Positions 11,409-22,332 of a stretch of DNA of 64,000 nt are shown here, one piece after another. Origin of the DNA: Ophioderma brevispina. Its lineage: Eukaryota; Echinodermata; Ophiuroidea; Amphilepidida; Ophiodermatidae. The stretch is taken from assembly GCA_023653785.1 (NCBI GenBank), contig JAMKCH010035865.1, positions 1 to 64,000 of the forward strand, in the 5' to 3' direction. The translations under genes and the position numbers were made by a program. Under the pieces are notes generated by a model. It did no database searches. It had not been told where the DNA came from and worked only from the letters and a program-made list of their open reading frames with translations. Each line of letters starts with the position of its first letter. The first letter of the stretch is position 1.

Positions 11409-12008
11409 GATAGACCATGCTTTCTGGTCTACAAGAGTGTCAAACACATTTGCAGCTATACACGACAGCTATAAAAAATGTTAAAAAATAAAAAAACCGA
11501 TTTACAAATAGGCCGACTGCCAAATAAGATATTGAGACAGCATAACGGATGCTCATAGCTGGTACTCCTCTCGAGGTAGCAGCAAATAGTTTGGCACGTT
11601 TTAGCGGCTGTCAAGTAACATTAATGGGTGAAATGTTACACTATTTACCCATGAAGGAAAAATAGAACATATAGCCATAAATTAAAGTACAAAACATCTT
11701 TCTCAGGCTTGGGGTCCATTTTTGGGGTTGTTTTTGTAATTTAGGTCAGGATCAGGTGAAATTCAAGAGGGCCCCCAAGAGGCCGCCCGCCCCATTTTGA
11801 TTTCTTTTTTTGCCCTAAAATAATGTAAATGCATTTTCCAAAGAATTTATGGATATGTAGAATCTATTTTCTGAGATTAATTTTTCGATTTTTGGTCAGA
11901 ATTGACTAAAACTTATTGTTTTGTGTGCTCCCAGAGACTTGCTTGCTTGCCCTATCCGAATGTAGACATTTACTCTTGGCATCACTCGGAGAGATGCAGA
12001 ACTTTCCA
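11409..12008. other. Unassigned DNA
   Basis: Nothing recognisable. Confidence 0.3.
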
Positions 12009-12490
12009 AGACCCCTTAAATAGGGGATAGGATATTAGGCTAGTTAGCTCTAGGCTGGTTAATTTCAGAAACTTCCAGAGTGCTTCCCATTAGGCTAGTT
12101 ATTTTCTGGTCACTCAGGCTAGTTATTTCTTGGACCCCTCAGAGCTAGTTATTTGCCCTGGTCACTCAGGCTAGTTATTTTATTGTTCCCTGGGTTTAAA
12201 ACTTTTGGTCCCCTTGGGATTTTAACTTTGGGTCCCCTCGGGAAATAATTTTTCAACCCCAGGCCTAGTTTTTATTTTTTGGTCGCCCAGCAGTTATTTT
12301 GCACTCAGGCTAGTTATTTTTGGTCGCCCAAGCTAGTTATTTTGTGGTCCCTCAGGTTAGTTATTTTGTGGTCGCCCATGCTAGTTATTTCTTGGATGTT
12401 CAGACTAGTCATTTTCTGGTCATTTAGAGGACTTTCATCAAGCCAGTTATTTTCTGAGATCTGGTCTCTCAAGCTAGTTATTTCTGTTGC
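12009..12490 (+). repeat. Degenerate 24-bp minisatellite, left arm of an inverted pair
   Basis: Repeats of GGCTAGTTATTTTNTGGTC occur throughout, heavily mutated and partly expanded. The outer flank (GGATATTAGGCTAG, TTAGCTCTAGGCTGG, TTTCAGAAACTTCCAGAG) matches the reverse complement of the outer flank of the array at 14412-14850. The two arrays are therefore inverted copies of one sequence rather than independent minisatellites. Confidence 0.6.
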
Positions 12491-14411
12491 ATAAAAGCCA
12501 TGGAAGCCAGAAATATTTTTTGGTCCGGTCCAGAGACATTAGTGCTTCAATAGGTATGATGTATTGTCCAGATTAATTTCAGGACTGATTTATCATCTTC
12601 AAGTGCAGTGCTTGTGTTTATTGTGGCTGGGGAATTGCGGACCTTGTTTGTTTGGTTTACCCAAAGTGTAATAGCTTGATCTTATGCAGTTAACAGAAAT
12701 ATTATGGTTTAAGGGTTATGCCTATACTTTTGTAATTATACTTAATTACCTTTGTTGACTTATTTATTTTCAATCACTTCATATGCATGAATTTAATAAA
12801 TAAATTTTACAGTGGCAGCGCCCGGGGGTGCGGTGGGGGAGCAAATTTCGCCCAATTTTTTTCTTGCAGTTTATAGCTATAAGAGTGCACTTCACCCAAC
12901 GCTCCCCATTTTTTCAAGTGCATTGTCACAATGCCCTATATTTGTGATCCCACCTCGCCCCACACTTACTCCTAGTGAGAAGAGATTTTTAATTGCATCT
13001 ATCTGAACCGTTAGCCTTAGTTGCATCCTTCTTGCAAAGGGTTCGAATTGTATCTAATAAGTAAATTTGGCAAGGTTTAGGTCCGTTTTTATTTCTGTTT
13101 CATAAATGGGCAGAAATTAAAGCACAATGGCATATGGGAACAATGTGATACAACAATTTGGCTCATGATAATCAAACTGCAGATCTGATTATACATGTAT
13201 ATCTAGCAAACCATAATAAAAAGTATGTGCTAGAATCATGAGAGTCATTAGATGCCCCTTAAATCAAGTCCCTTGCTAAATGAGTGCTCTCAGAGATAGC
13301 TATATGAGACAAAATCCCTCAATTTTAACCAACTGTTTATTTTAAAACCAAAAAGTACCATTATTGTACTCACATCACTCTAATAAAAAATAACAGCTTT
13401 AGAACCTTTGTTGTCCTCTATATGGGAACCTTCAAGAATGGAACCCTCAAAAATGGTTCTTAAAAAATCTGAGAATCCAACGGTTCCTAAACGATCCATA
13501 AAAGGGTGCATACGCAGTTTTAAAGAACTATTTTGGTTCGTTGAAGAACCTTACAGGGTTCCATATAGAGTACAGGTTTTTTAGAACCTCTTTTAGGGGG
13601 TCTATATGGGTAAAATCTACACTTGTGGACACCTCGCGACACAGCCATATTATCTTGTGACACTCACGACACAGCTGTTCTATCTTGTGCATTTGACACT
13701 TGGCTTCTTATCCAGTGAGCAGCCATGTCAATAATCTTGCGACACTGTGACAGCCCTATTTATTTTGTCAACCATGGAGACCCCTTCTTTTGCACCTTTT
13801 TTTCTTAGAGTGCCAACAACATGTTAATGATTAATGATTAACTTTTTCTTTTAGTATCACACCAAGCTAAAACTAAAGCCACTGTGGGATGCTTACCCAT
13901 AAACTATGACCCTTTTCACCTCATTTGTATGTGGGAGGCAGTAGGCTACTGGGAAGTCCCTTTGGAATAGCAGTACTTATGGGGCTTGGCCAACTTAAGA
14001 GGGACTGGTTATAGACGATTGGCAGTACATTGCAACTGGAATCTCCTCCACTCTTTGATTGATGTTGCTCATTTCCATTCCAATTTTTTATCCAATGTTT
14101 GATATGGCTTGTACTGTGCTAAGCAAGAGTCATGACCTTTTAAACCCATCAATCCACACTGCAATAATGCTCCAAGACTTTTTAAACATAAATTTGTCAT
14201 AAATTTCATAATGTATTCCAATCTTAGTTTGACATATTTCAGGACTATCTATCCCAACCTCTCAAACCCCCAGAGTCTATGCCCGATTGCCCTCAATGTC
14301 CAATCCTCCCTGAGAGATATTGCTAATAGTCTAAATTCCCCTTATTCTTTTTCCTTGTCGTTCGTGTGGTTTTACAACCTAGGTAATAAAATAAATTTGT
14401 TGGACTTAACA
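12491..14411. other. Interior between the two inverted arrays
   Basis: About 1.9 kb without a recognisable gene. At 13385-13615 there is a cluster of GGTTCT/AGAACC blocks related to 595-790. If the flanking arrays are the ends of a single element, this is its cargo. Confidence 0.3.
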
Positions 14412-14850
14412 TAACTATCTTGAAGCGACCACAAAATAACTAGCGGCGACCAAGAAATAACTAGCCTGGGCGACCAAGAAATAACTAGCCTGGGCGACCA
14501 AGAAATAACTAGCCTGGGCGACCAAGAAATAACTAGCCTGGGCGACCAAGAAATAACTAGCCTGGGCGACCAAGAAATAACTAGCCTGGGCGACCAAGAA
14601 ATAACTAGCCTGGGCGACCAAGAAATAACTAGCCTGGGCGACCAAGAAATAACTAGCCTGGGCGACCAAGAAATAACTAGCCTGGGCGACCAAGAAATAA
14701 CTAGCCTGAGCGACCAGAAAATAACTAGCCTGAGCGACCAGAAAATAACTAGCCTGAGCGACCAGAAAATAACTAGCCTAAATGGACGCCCTCTGGAGTT
14801 TCTGAATTTAACTAGCCTAGAGCTAACTAGAGGCCAGAATATCCTCCCCC
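14412..14850 (-). repeat. Regular 24-bp minisatellite, right arm of an inverted pair
   Basis: About 11 nearly perfect units of GCGACCAAGAAATAACTAGC (24 bp with CTGG) are followed by three variant units carrying GAGCGACCAGAAAATA. The outer flank, 14780-14850, is homologous in inverse orientation to 12009-12085. Because the period is a multiple of three, long open frames (up to 183 codons on the minus strand) run through it. They encode only the octapeptide echo of the repeat and are not genes. Confidence 0.75.
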
Positions 14851-15375
14851 TTAAATATATCTCATATTTAAATTCATTCCCTCTGTCCGACGTCACAGAG
14901 TGACGTCCTTCATGACCAAGCATTTAGCTAGGTGGGACTGATACTTGGGTGTCCTGGCCCCGCCTATCCAAATTATAAGTTATAAAGGTTACATTAACAA
15001 GCGCGTCCTCGGACTCGTGTATAGGTAGATTGAAAAACTTACCTTTTAGGTCCAAAAAAGGAACGATGTTTGTCTCAGCTTCCTGTAGCTAAAACCAAGG
15101 CGTTGTGTGTGTTTAGCGCAAAAAGATCTGCACTACTGGCATTTTTTATCCATTTTAGGACGACTTTTTTCGCAAGTTTTTCTTTTTTTCCTTGAGTATA
15201 TTGCACATTGGAACACGCACGTACGTATTGAACACTTGTAAACGCACGTACGTACTGGGTGGCCAAGCTGGTATAAAGCGCCCCATGCTGCTTCAAACCA
15301 TTCAATGGACTAACGCAAACCCCCACACCCTATATGGGTGACTTTATTCCATTCGACACAGTAGTAGCTGGTGGC
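14851..15375. other. Unassigned DNA
   Basis: No gene is seen. CACGCACGTACGTA-type phrases occur twice (about 15213 and 15243). Confidence 0.3.
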
Positions 15376-16212
15376 AGGGTCTAAGCTTGGCACGCAAGAC
15401 TATGGGCACGCTCCAAGTATCCAAATCATGGCGAGTTTCATGCGATGTATAGATCGAGTTACTCCGCTATATGTCGAGTTTACAGCGCTGCCAATCCCGT
15501 TTGAACTCTATGGGCCGAGTTTCATAAATCATGTTTTTTCCCAGAATAAATCATGTCCAGATAAATCTTGCCGAGTTTTGAAAAAACTGGACATTTTAAC
15601 ATGTGCAAAATGGACATGGATTTTTTTCTCAACATAGCAAACTCGACATGATTTTTTTCTCAAACATGAGCACACTCGACATGATTTTTTGTCTCAACAT
15701 GAGCAAACTCGACTGATGTTTTTACACATGACACCAAAAAACTCATGTCGGTTTTCCTCATGTGAGAAAAAATCGTCGCGTTTTTGAACTGGGACATGAT
15801 TTTATGTCAAACTCACCATATATAGAGAGCAAAACTCGATTGTATAGAGGGCAAACTGGGAATATAGCACTAAACTCGACATATAACGCTCCACACTCGA
15901 CATATGGCGGGAAGGAAGAAAACGCGATACACAGCGCGTGAAACTCGACATGAGGGGAAAATCCGCCATGATTTGATACGTGAGCTTTTAAAATGGCATG
16001 ATATGTCAAACTCACCATTTTAGAGAGCACAACTCGAGTTGTATAGAGGGCAAAATGGACAGATAGCGCTTTGTTTTTGTTGTTAAATCAATATGAACGG
16101 GCAAACTCGACATATGGCTAGGAAAACTCGATACACCGCGAGTGAATCTCGACATGCGCGGGAAAATCGCCATGATTGATACGTGGAGCGTGCCATACAG
16201 ACACTAGACCCT
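15376..16212. mobile_element. 837-bp palindromic element with internal repeats
   Basis: The left end AGGGTCTA...TATGGGCACGCTCCA is matched in inverse orientation at the right end (TGGAGCGTGCCATA...TAGACCCT). The inverted similarity continues inward through ATCATGGCGA. Inside are about 40-bp direct repeats of ACTCGACATGATTTTTT (15590-15720), then two roughly 205-bp direct units beginning near 15790 and 15995 that share GTCAAACTCACCAT, TATAGAGAGCA, GTATAGAGGGCAAA and CGCCATGATTTGATACG. There is no transposase, so this is a non-autonomous element. Confidence 0.6.
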
Positions 16213-16994
16213 CCCTCGGGTCAACGGTGATGAAAACGCTAAGCGACTGAAAAATTACACTAGGACATCTTAAAACCCATATCCGTGGGACCCCTACGAA
16301 TCTGTAGGGAAACGTCTTAAATCTCCCCCGAGGGTCGGGGGAGTTTTTTTTTATACTTTTCCCCCGCCACAAAATTAGTCAAAACACATGGTTCTGATAT
16401 ACTCGCACTGTCTATCGACGTGCCATATGTGCGTAAGTGACACTTAGCCAGACCAATTAGTGTGACGGCTTAGGTTTGCGCAGGATTTAAAACGGGTCCT
16501 GGGAACTGACTGAGCCGCTGTTGACAGCCACCTGGGCCACATGGGTTGTCGCCGCGCCCATTGTGGTTTGGTTAGGCAGGTCTTTGGCCTCCCAAGTCAC
16601 GAATTCTCGGTGTACTGTTTTATTTGACTTTCTGATGATGCAGTTTATTGAAACTCTAATCAAATATACGGTATTCGTAAGTGTTATTTATTATTATTAT
16701 GATCCTGAATCAATATCCGGAATAACCTTGTCGTGTACAGTATGTCCTATTCCTTTACGGTATAAAATCCTTTTTAGTTGATAGTTGTCACTATCGACAC
16801 TCCTCAGATATCTCATAGTACTCAAAACAGATCTGCCTGTCTGTCCGGCTATTCAATTCGTTATATGGGCTGACATATGGGCTGAAACCGGGTGGAGGCG
16901 GGGGGGGGGGGGGACTCAATATGAAATGGATATGTGGTGTAGGCTCGTTGCTTCAAACCAAAGGGCATTCGGTGACAGGAGGACTGAAACAAAA
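16213..16994. other. Unassigned DNA, G-run at about 16900
   Basis: CTCCCCCGAGGGTCGGGGGAG (16333-16353) can form a short hairpin. A run of 14 G occurs at 16900-16913. An 86-codon open frame at 16521 lacks any recognised domain. Confidence 0.3.
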
Positions 16995-17220
16995 TAGAGG
17001 GCCTTTGGGGTGAGAGATAGCCAAATTTACCCCAAAATAGGGGTTTTCCAAGCGACAAATATGCAAAAATTTCCCGAAATGGGGTCTTTGGGGAGATTTA
17101 GTTTCTCAAAAATAGGGGTCTTTGGGTTGCACCAGTGGTAAAATTTTCACAAAATATGGGGTCAATGTTGGGTGAAATAAAAAAGATGGGGTGTTTGGGT
17201 GACAAGGGAAAGGGGGTTAA
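16995..17220. repeat. Degenerate minisatellite AAAATAGGGGTCTTTGGG
   Basis: About six units of 30-44 bp, each ending in a GGGG block followed by TCTTTGGG or a variant. It lies between two long G-runs (16900 and 17266). Confidence 0.5.
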
Positions 17221-18324
17221 TACAGCCTAGCTTACACACGCTTCGCTTCCAAGGTGGGAGGTTGGTGGGGGGGGGGGGGGGCTAATGGGTCGAATACTTA
17301 GCATGAAGGTAGGGGGTGACAGTCTGACGTTTGTTTATCAGGGTTTAAGAGTGACCAGAAGGTCAAAATCATCTAGAGGTCAATTTTGCATAGAAAAACA
17401 TATAACCTGGGCACAGAACAGTCCTGTGCAAAAGGTCACACCCATAGGTCGAAGGTCAACATGGTGGAGAGGCACAGTTGGTACATATTTCGGGCAAATT
17501 TACCCTTAGAATTGGGTTACGGTTTTCAGCTCGGCATTGGTCTGACACCTGGGAGGGGGAGAATTTCCCGGACGCGACGGCTTTTACCGGGACGCAGCGG
17601 AGATTCTAGGTTACCTATTATTTTCAGAATGATTCAGCCCATCCTCAATAGGAAAATACTTACACCAACCACAAACAAAACAAACAATAAGCGAGGAAGA
17701 AATCACAAGGTCCAATTTCTGATTCTAAGCTTCTCCTTACCCGTCTTTTTTATTTATTGTTATTGTTTATTTTCCAACGTGGGCACTCTGATGGTGTCTG
17801 GAAAAACAATATTGTACACATAAATGATATCACAAAGCACGACGAAAGTGAAAAATGTATTCTGCATAATTCATGTAATGTCAAAAATATTCAATTAGCT
17901 ATTAAGAGCAATTTCAATTAGTGCGTCGCGTCGTAACGTAATCGATAAATGAGACCTATAAGTCGCGTAGTGCATTGATACAACCTGTGTGGTCGATCAA
18001 TGGTCCCCGGATTAGCATTCAAAATTAACCGAAATGTGCGCAAGGTAATGCGGTCAAGTTACTTGTGAAATCGATACTGCTGGAGACAGTTTCCTACAGA
18101 TTCGTACAGTCTCGGCGGGTTACTCCCTAGCTAGTGTTAATTCCAGGAGCCTGTGCAAAATATCACGTTCGTGGACAAGTTGGTTGGCGGGGATGGAAAA
18201 GCTGAAAAGTCCTCAAGTTTTTAGTTAGCATGATCTTTTAAACCAGGTTGGCTCTAAACCCAGCGACAGAGCCTGAGACTGGGGTACAGTCTAGCAAGAA
18301 AACACACCAACATCACTATCTTAC
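17221..18324. other. Unassigned DNA
   Basis: A G-run of about 15 lies at 17267-17281. A 145-codon open frame at 17386-17823 has no recognised domain. The region 18240-18324 would be the intron just downstream of the lectin exon. Confidence 0.3.
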
Positions 18325-18544
18325 TTTGTAGCACAAATCGCCCGCGTAGACCTTAACTTCAATATATTATGGTTCAGTGACCGCGGTCAACTCATTGCTG
18401 CGGTACCGGCCTTCCATGTTGCAGGGGTACTTCAACGATAGCGTTAGCGTTGATTTCTTCCAGGGTTATGGGCGATCCACAGGAGGGGTTACTTCGGTCA
18501 GAGTTGGGTCCGACGCGGACAAACAGCACCTTGAAGTCGCTCCT
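18325..18544 (-). pseudogene. F-type lectin (fucolectin) domain exon, frameshifted
   Basis: This 220-nt segment reads on the minus strand as the C-terminal half of an F-type lectin domain, a secreted fucose-binding fold used in innate immunity. Visible landmarks are FKVLFVRVG, then NPSCGSPITLEEINANAIVEV. After a one-base frame change near 18425-18432 come CNMEGRY and finally EVKVYAGD. These fit the family pattern RVG..., N..CG, C...GRY and EV.VY. The exon has good splice borders: acceptor TACTTGATTTCAG at 18545 and donor GTAAGA starting at 18324. It is also more GC-rich and codon-like than its surroundings. A stop codon (TAA) precedes the final strand, and the usual Cys before EV.VY is missing. 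The copy is therefore a pseudogene, or its sequence has errors. No companion exon for the N-terminal half (PWW...VDLG pattern) was found. Confidence 0.55.
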
Positions 18545-19685
18545 CTGAAATCAAGTATTAAAAAATACAAGGTGCATGAGTCAAAACAACTTGCCCCTGA
18601 TTGGTCCGCCATTTTGATTTTTTGTAAAACCATATAGCTATACATATATGGTATATAATAAAAGGACTATTTATATCTTACTTGGCTCCAAAATAATCCA
18701 ATCGGGTCAAGTATAGCCGGCGGTTACAACTTTTGAATCAAAGGTCAGATTTCTTCCTATTTGTATGCACGGCGACCAACTAAGCAAAATGTCTCCCCAA
18801 AATTGATAAGAAGTGTATGCCTATGTTTATGTCAAATAGAGTTGTATCTTAAAGGTGTATAAAAGCCAGTGATATGGTAAGTTTTATTTGAAACACTTTT
18901 TCAAGATGTGGCTATTTTGCGTTACAAATATTAGACAATACTTTAAAAAAACCAAAAAAAGTGTCGCGCGATTTATTTTAGATGTCTACAATATATTGTT
19001 ATGAATTCAGTCACTGGCACAATTTTCACAACAAAATATAGATTTCTTTAATGTGCGCTCACATGTTGTCTAGGCCATTGGAAGAACAGAGGATACTTTT
19101 TACACATAAAAATAACATCTCAAAAACAGATAGGGACATTAATAAGAGGTAAAGACATCCAGATTAATTGGTTAGCTAACTTTTAAGTTTCCATTACTTA
19201 ATCAATAAAAGCGTATTTACATGACTATCATAGACTGGTACTCATTGATAGTAAAACACAAAGTCACAGATCCGGTCAAAAAGGGTGCATGCCGTGGGAA
19301 ACATGCTTACGGCGTGCGTTTTATGGTGGTTAACGCCAGTCCGTCTGTCAGCTGATTATGTCGCCGCGACATTTATAGAAAATCGTTTCTGTTTACCAAG
19401 AAGGACGCGGATTTTGGTTCCAACCAGGCAAAAAATCGATTTTCAAAAATCTGCGGGCGCACTATTTTCAAATGTGCCAGCGTTCTCTTTAAGGTTATTT
19501 ATTTTTCAAATGTTTATGAGTGATGAGGAGGTACAAACGTTTAATAGGCATATATGATTAAACTCACTCCGATGACATGAATTTGTGGGGTTAATAGCGT
19601 CCATTTTATTCTGCACTCAATAAATAGCCGATTTCTTCGGCCATGATTTGCTCACTGAACGCCGTTTCATTTAATGGAATCCGTG
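18545..19685. other. Unassigned DNA
   Basis: This would be the intron upstream of the lectin exon if the locus is real. A 90-codon open frame at 19285-19557 has no recognised domain. Confidence 0.3.
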
Positions 19686-19689
19686 GTGG

Positions 19690-19990
19690 ACAGAGTCGCA
19701 AAATGACGACTGATTCCAACGACGTAGATTCGGTGCATACTAACGATGTGAATGATTTTTTTGCAGCAAATTAATGAAGATAATGAAAATAAGCTTTCAG
19801 ATGATACCACCATTATGTTAATTACAACATTGAAAATGGAGGGCACAATCAGTTTGTAAAGGTTTTTCTGACCGCCCTTGTAAAACGAAACCAGTTGATT
19901 TAGATAATAGTGTCGTGTGTAATAGTTGTGGTAAACATACGGCATATTATAATTCGGAACTTGTAACTCCCCTGGCAAGAATTACATAAA
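19690..19990 (+). pseudogene. Small cysteine-motif ORF relic
   Basis: Plus-strand frames give an acidic start (MTTDSNDVDSVHTNDVNDFF), then after a frame change QQINEDNENKLSDDTT. A further segment reads CKTKPVDLDNSVVCNSCGKH (about 19882-19941). CNSCGKH is a CxxC pair of the type found in small zinc ribbons and in N-terminal modules of mobile-element proteins. The segment ends about 90 bp before the 2.36-kb duplicated unit. I do not recognise the family, and two frameshifts make it non-functional as read. Confidence 0.25.
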
Positions 19991-21427
19991 ATCTTCCAAA
20001 GAAGGAATTCTAAAGATTGAAAAAAACAAATGCCCCTGTTCAGATCATAGACTGTCTGGTCAGAAGACCAATTAATAGGTCAAATTGCAATTCAATATGA
20101 CCTACAATTAAAAAATAGAGGTATTGTAGGAATTTGTAACCCACACATATTTTTGTCAACCCTTTTTGTTGTGGGGGGAAACATTTGCATTCCAGTGCAA
20201 TTTTGAATAACATTTTTAAGTGCCCCGTGAGGGGTAAAAACGAGATGATGCTAGTGTTTCGAACATTGTTTGCGTGGCCGCGTGCGTAAAAAAGCAAGGT
20301 CGAAGGGCTAGCGTCTCCCAGACGTCTGACGAAGAAAGTAGTATGGGACCCCACATTTATGCCCCTTATTAAATGGTGTTAATGGTTTTTCAACGATTTG
20401 ATGTGTCTTTCATTTCAAAGGTCCTGTTCAAAAACAATCAAATGGCATTTAATTACTCTACAATGTGTTTTTTTCTGCGTTATTAAAGAGCACTGTTCCC
20501 ACACATTACTAGTTCCTTGGTTCTACATACACCACGCGTTATTTCGTGTTCTGAAAAATAAAGAGTTAGATTAAAGTTCCATTTGTGTGTCCACATGTCA
20601 GTAAAAGCATACATTGGGAACCAATTCTCTTGTAGATTTGCTGAGAGATATATAGATTGTGAAGATGTTTTTTTAGAATTGTTACATTTAGTAAAAACAC
20701 GGGCACTAGTAGGTAGTTGTAGGTATATACAAAACAATCAAGAACTAACTCCTAAAAAAATCTTAGAGATCACTGGACCCTGCATAGCCTACTATTTTAT
20801 ACCAAACCTTCATACGAAACCAACTTGACCGTGTTTTGGAGGATGGTAGTCACTTTAACACTCTTTATACCCAATACCCGAGAGTGTCTATATTTCAAAT
20901 GTGTACACGCCCCTCAATGTACCCGATGTAAGATTGTGTACAATTGGGGTACAACTCCCTCAATGAGCAGGAGCAGAATATCATAGAGGCCGTATTTAAA
21001 GGGACAGTGGGAGATTTTTTTAGGATACGAATTTCCTCAAATTTAAACTAGGATCGGAGCTTAGAACACCTACCGAGAAGTTTCGAAGGTTTAGTGGACA
21101 AAACAGTGCAAAAAGAAAACCGCAAAACCCTTGTTTTGGACGTGCTGCTATCGTAATCGTTCCCCATAGAAAAACCATGCCTTGACTTCTGTCGATGACA
21201 CGACAGAAACTACTAAATCATCATCTTATTACATAAAGACGGTGTAATCGCATTCCAAAGATGTAAAAACCTAGGTTCGATAAAAATTGAGGGCGCTTTT
21301 TTTCTGGAGATTCCCTATGTATCGTTAAGAATTCGTTTACATAGTTGCTCCTCTCCATCAATGTTAGGTAGTTATTACTCTAAATGTGGTTTCCCTTGGC
21401 AATAAAAGGGGCCATCGTTTACACAGA

Positions 21428-22065
21428 AGTTCAAACTTTTTAAAATGCCCCAAATCATGTTGAACTGTATGCCATATTGTCCCCCATCTAATTAGAAGGA
21501 TTCAAAAATGTATCAGTTGTACCATCTACGACCATTGGTTTTGGAGTTTAAGGTAAAATGACTAATGGTAAAAAGGTCAATCTCAATTTTGTACAGGGGT
21601 CAACATAAAAAGTTAATCTGATTTACATTTTACATACTTGCAAATTATTGCCTGTGTATAAGAGGGACTCCAAAAAGTATAGTTTTGATTATGTTAAATG
21701 TTTAGAGATAAGGGTCAAAGGAAGTCAACGCCCAGTGGCATTATGTTGCCCTACCTGACCTAATTTCGACATAACATGAAAACTATACATTGCAGATGGT
21801 CACAAACTATTCCTATTTTGACACATTAAGTAGATGAACAAACTTCTTATTTTTTGTACGAAAATGGAGCAAAATTCTGATTATGACCCCCCGTACAATT
21901 AGAAATGACCTTTTTACCATTTAGCCATTTCCCTTAAACTCCCAAACCAATAGTCTTAGATGGTACAAACTATGCGTTTTTGGAATCCTATGGCTAAACG
22001 GACAATATGGCATACATTTCCACATGATTGGAGCATGTTTAAAGTTAGAAAACTACATAGATGTT
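21428..22065. mobile_element. Fold-back element in unit 1
   Basis: The left arm, 21428-21610, contains ATGCCATATTGTC, AGAAGGATTCAAAAATG, GTACCATCTA, TTTAAGGTAAAATG and TTGTACAGGGGTCAA. Each block has an inverted partner in the right arm, 21885-22065. The same order of blocks occurs in the 4902-5864 element, so the two belong to one superfamily. There is no ORF. Confidence 0.6.
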
Positions 22066-22287
22066 GTTGAGTCACGCTCAACAACATTATCGTTTATTAT
22101 TATTTTGCAGGTGTTTTCATTGTTTCTGTGAGTTAATTGTTTTCTGTTATTTCTTTTCATCAGTTGTGCTATTTTAAGTTTGTATTTGCTAGGATTTATC
22201 ATAACGGGTATCTCATCATTTTGTTAGGTTGTGTTTTGATTGACAGCTGTGCATTTTCAAGATTTTATGTGGGGGTCTTTATTTTGT

Positions 22288-22332
22288 TTCCTCACATGTG
22301 AGCTGATGAAGGACCTTGTTTGTCCGAAAAAA
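22288..22332 (+). ncRNA. Hammerhead-ribozyme-like core, unit 1
   Basis: CTCACATGTGAG (stem I, 5 bp with an AT loop) is followed directly by the canonical core CTGATGA. Then come GGAC-CTTGTTT-GTCC (stem II, 4 bp, preceded by one extra A) and GAAA. The 5' side TTTC would supply the cleavage site and a 3-bp stem III with the A-run after GAAA. This is type III topology, with weak stem III and a bulged A before stem II, so activity is uncertain. Minimal hammerheads are known from Penelope-like elements and retrozymes. Confidence 0.35.

Noticed and set aside
14412..14850. CRISPR-like regular array
   Set aside because: The 24-bp units are contiguous with no spacers, and the genome is eukaryotic. 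It is a minisatellite.
14372..14923. 183-codon open frame, the longest in the window, with an octapeptide repeat
   Set aside because: The 24-bp minisatellite has a period divisible by three, so frames stay open by default. Two overlapping minus-strand frames are open at once.
20040..20354. Minus-strand ORF conserved at 22357-22713
   Set aside because: Its conservation is due only to the recent 2.36-kb tandem duplication and gives no evidence of selection.
22288..22332. Type I hammerhead topology using the sequence after GAAA
   Set aside because: AAAA/TTTT could make stem III, but the sequence after it does not pair with the bases before CTGATGA. Only the type III arrangement gives a stem I.
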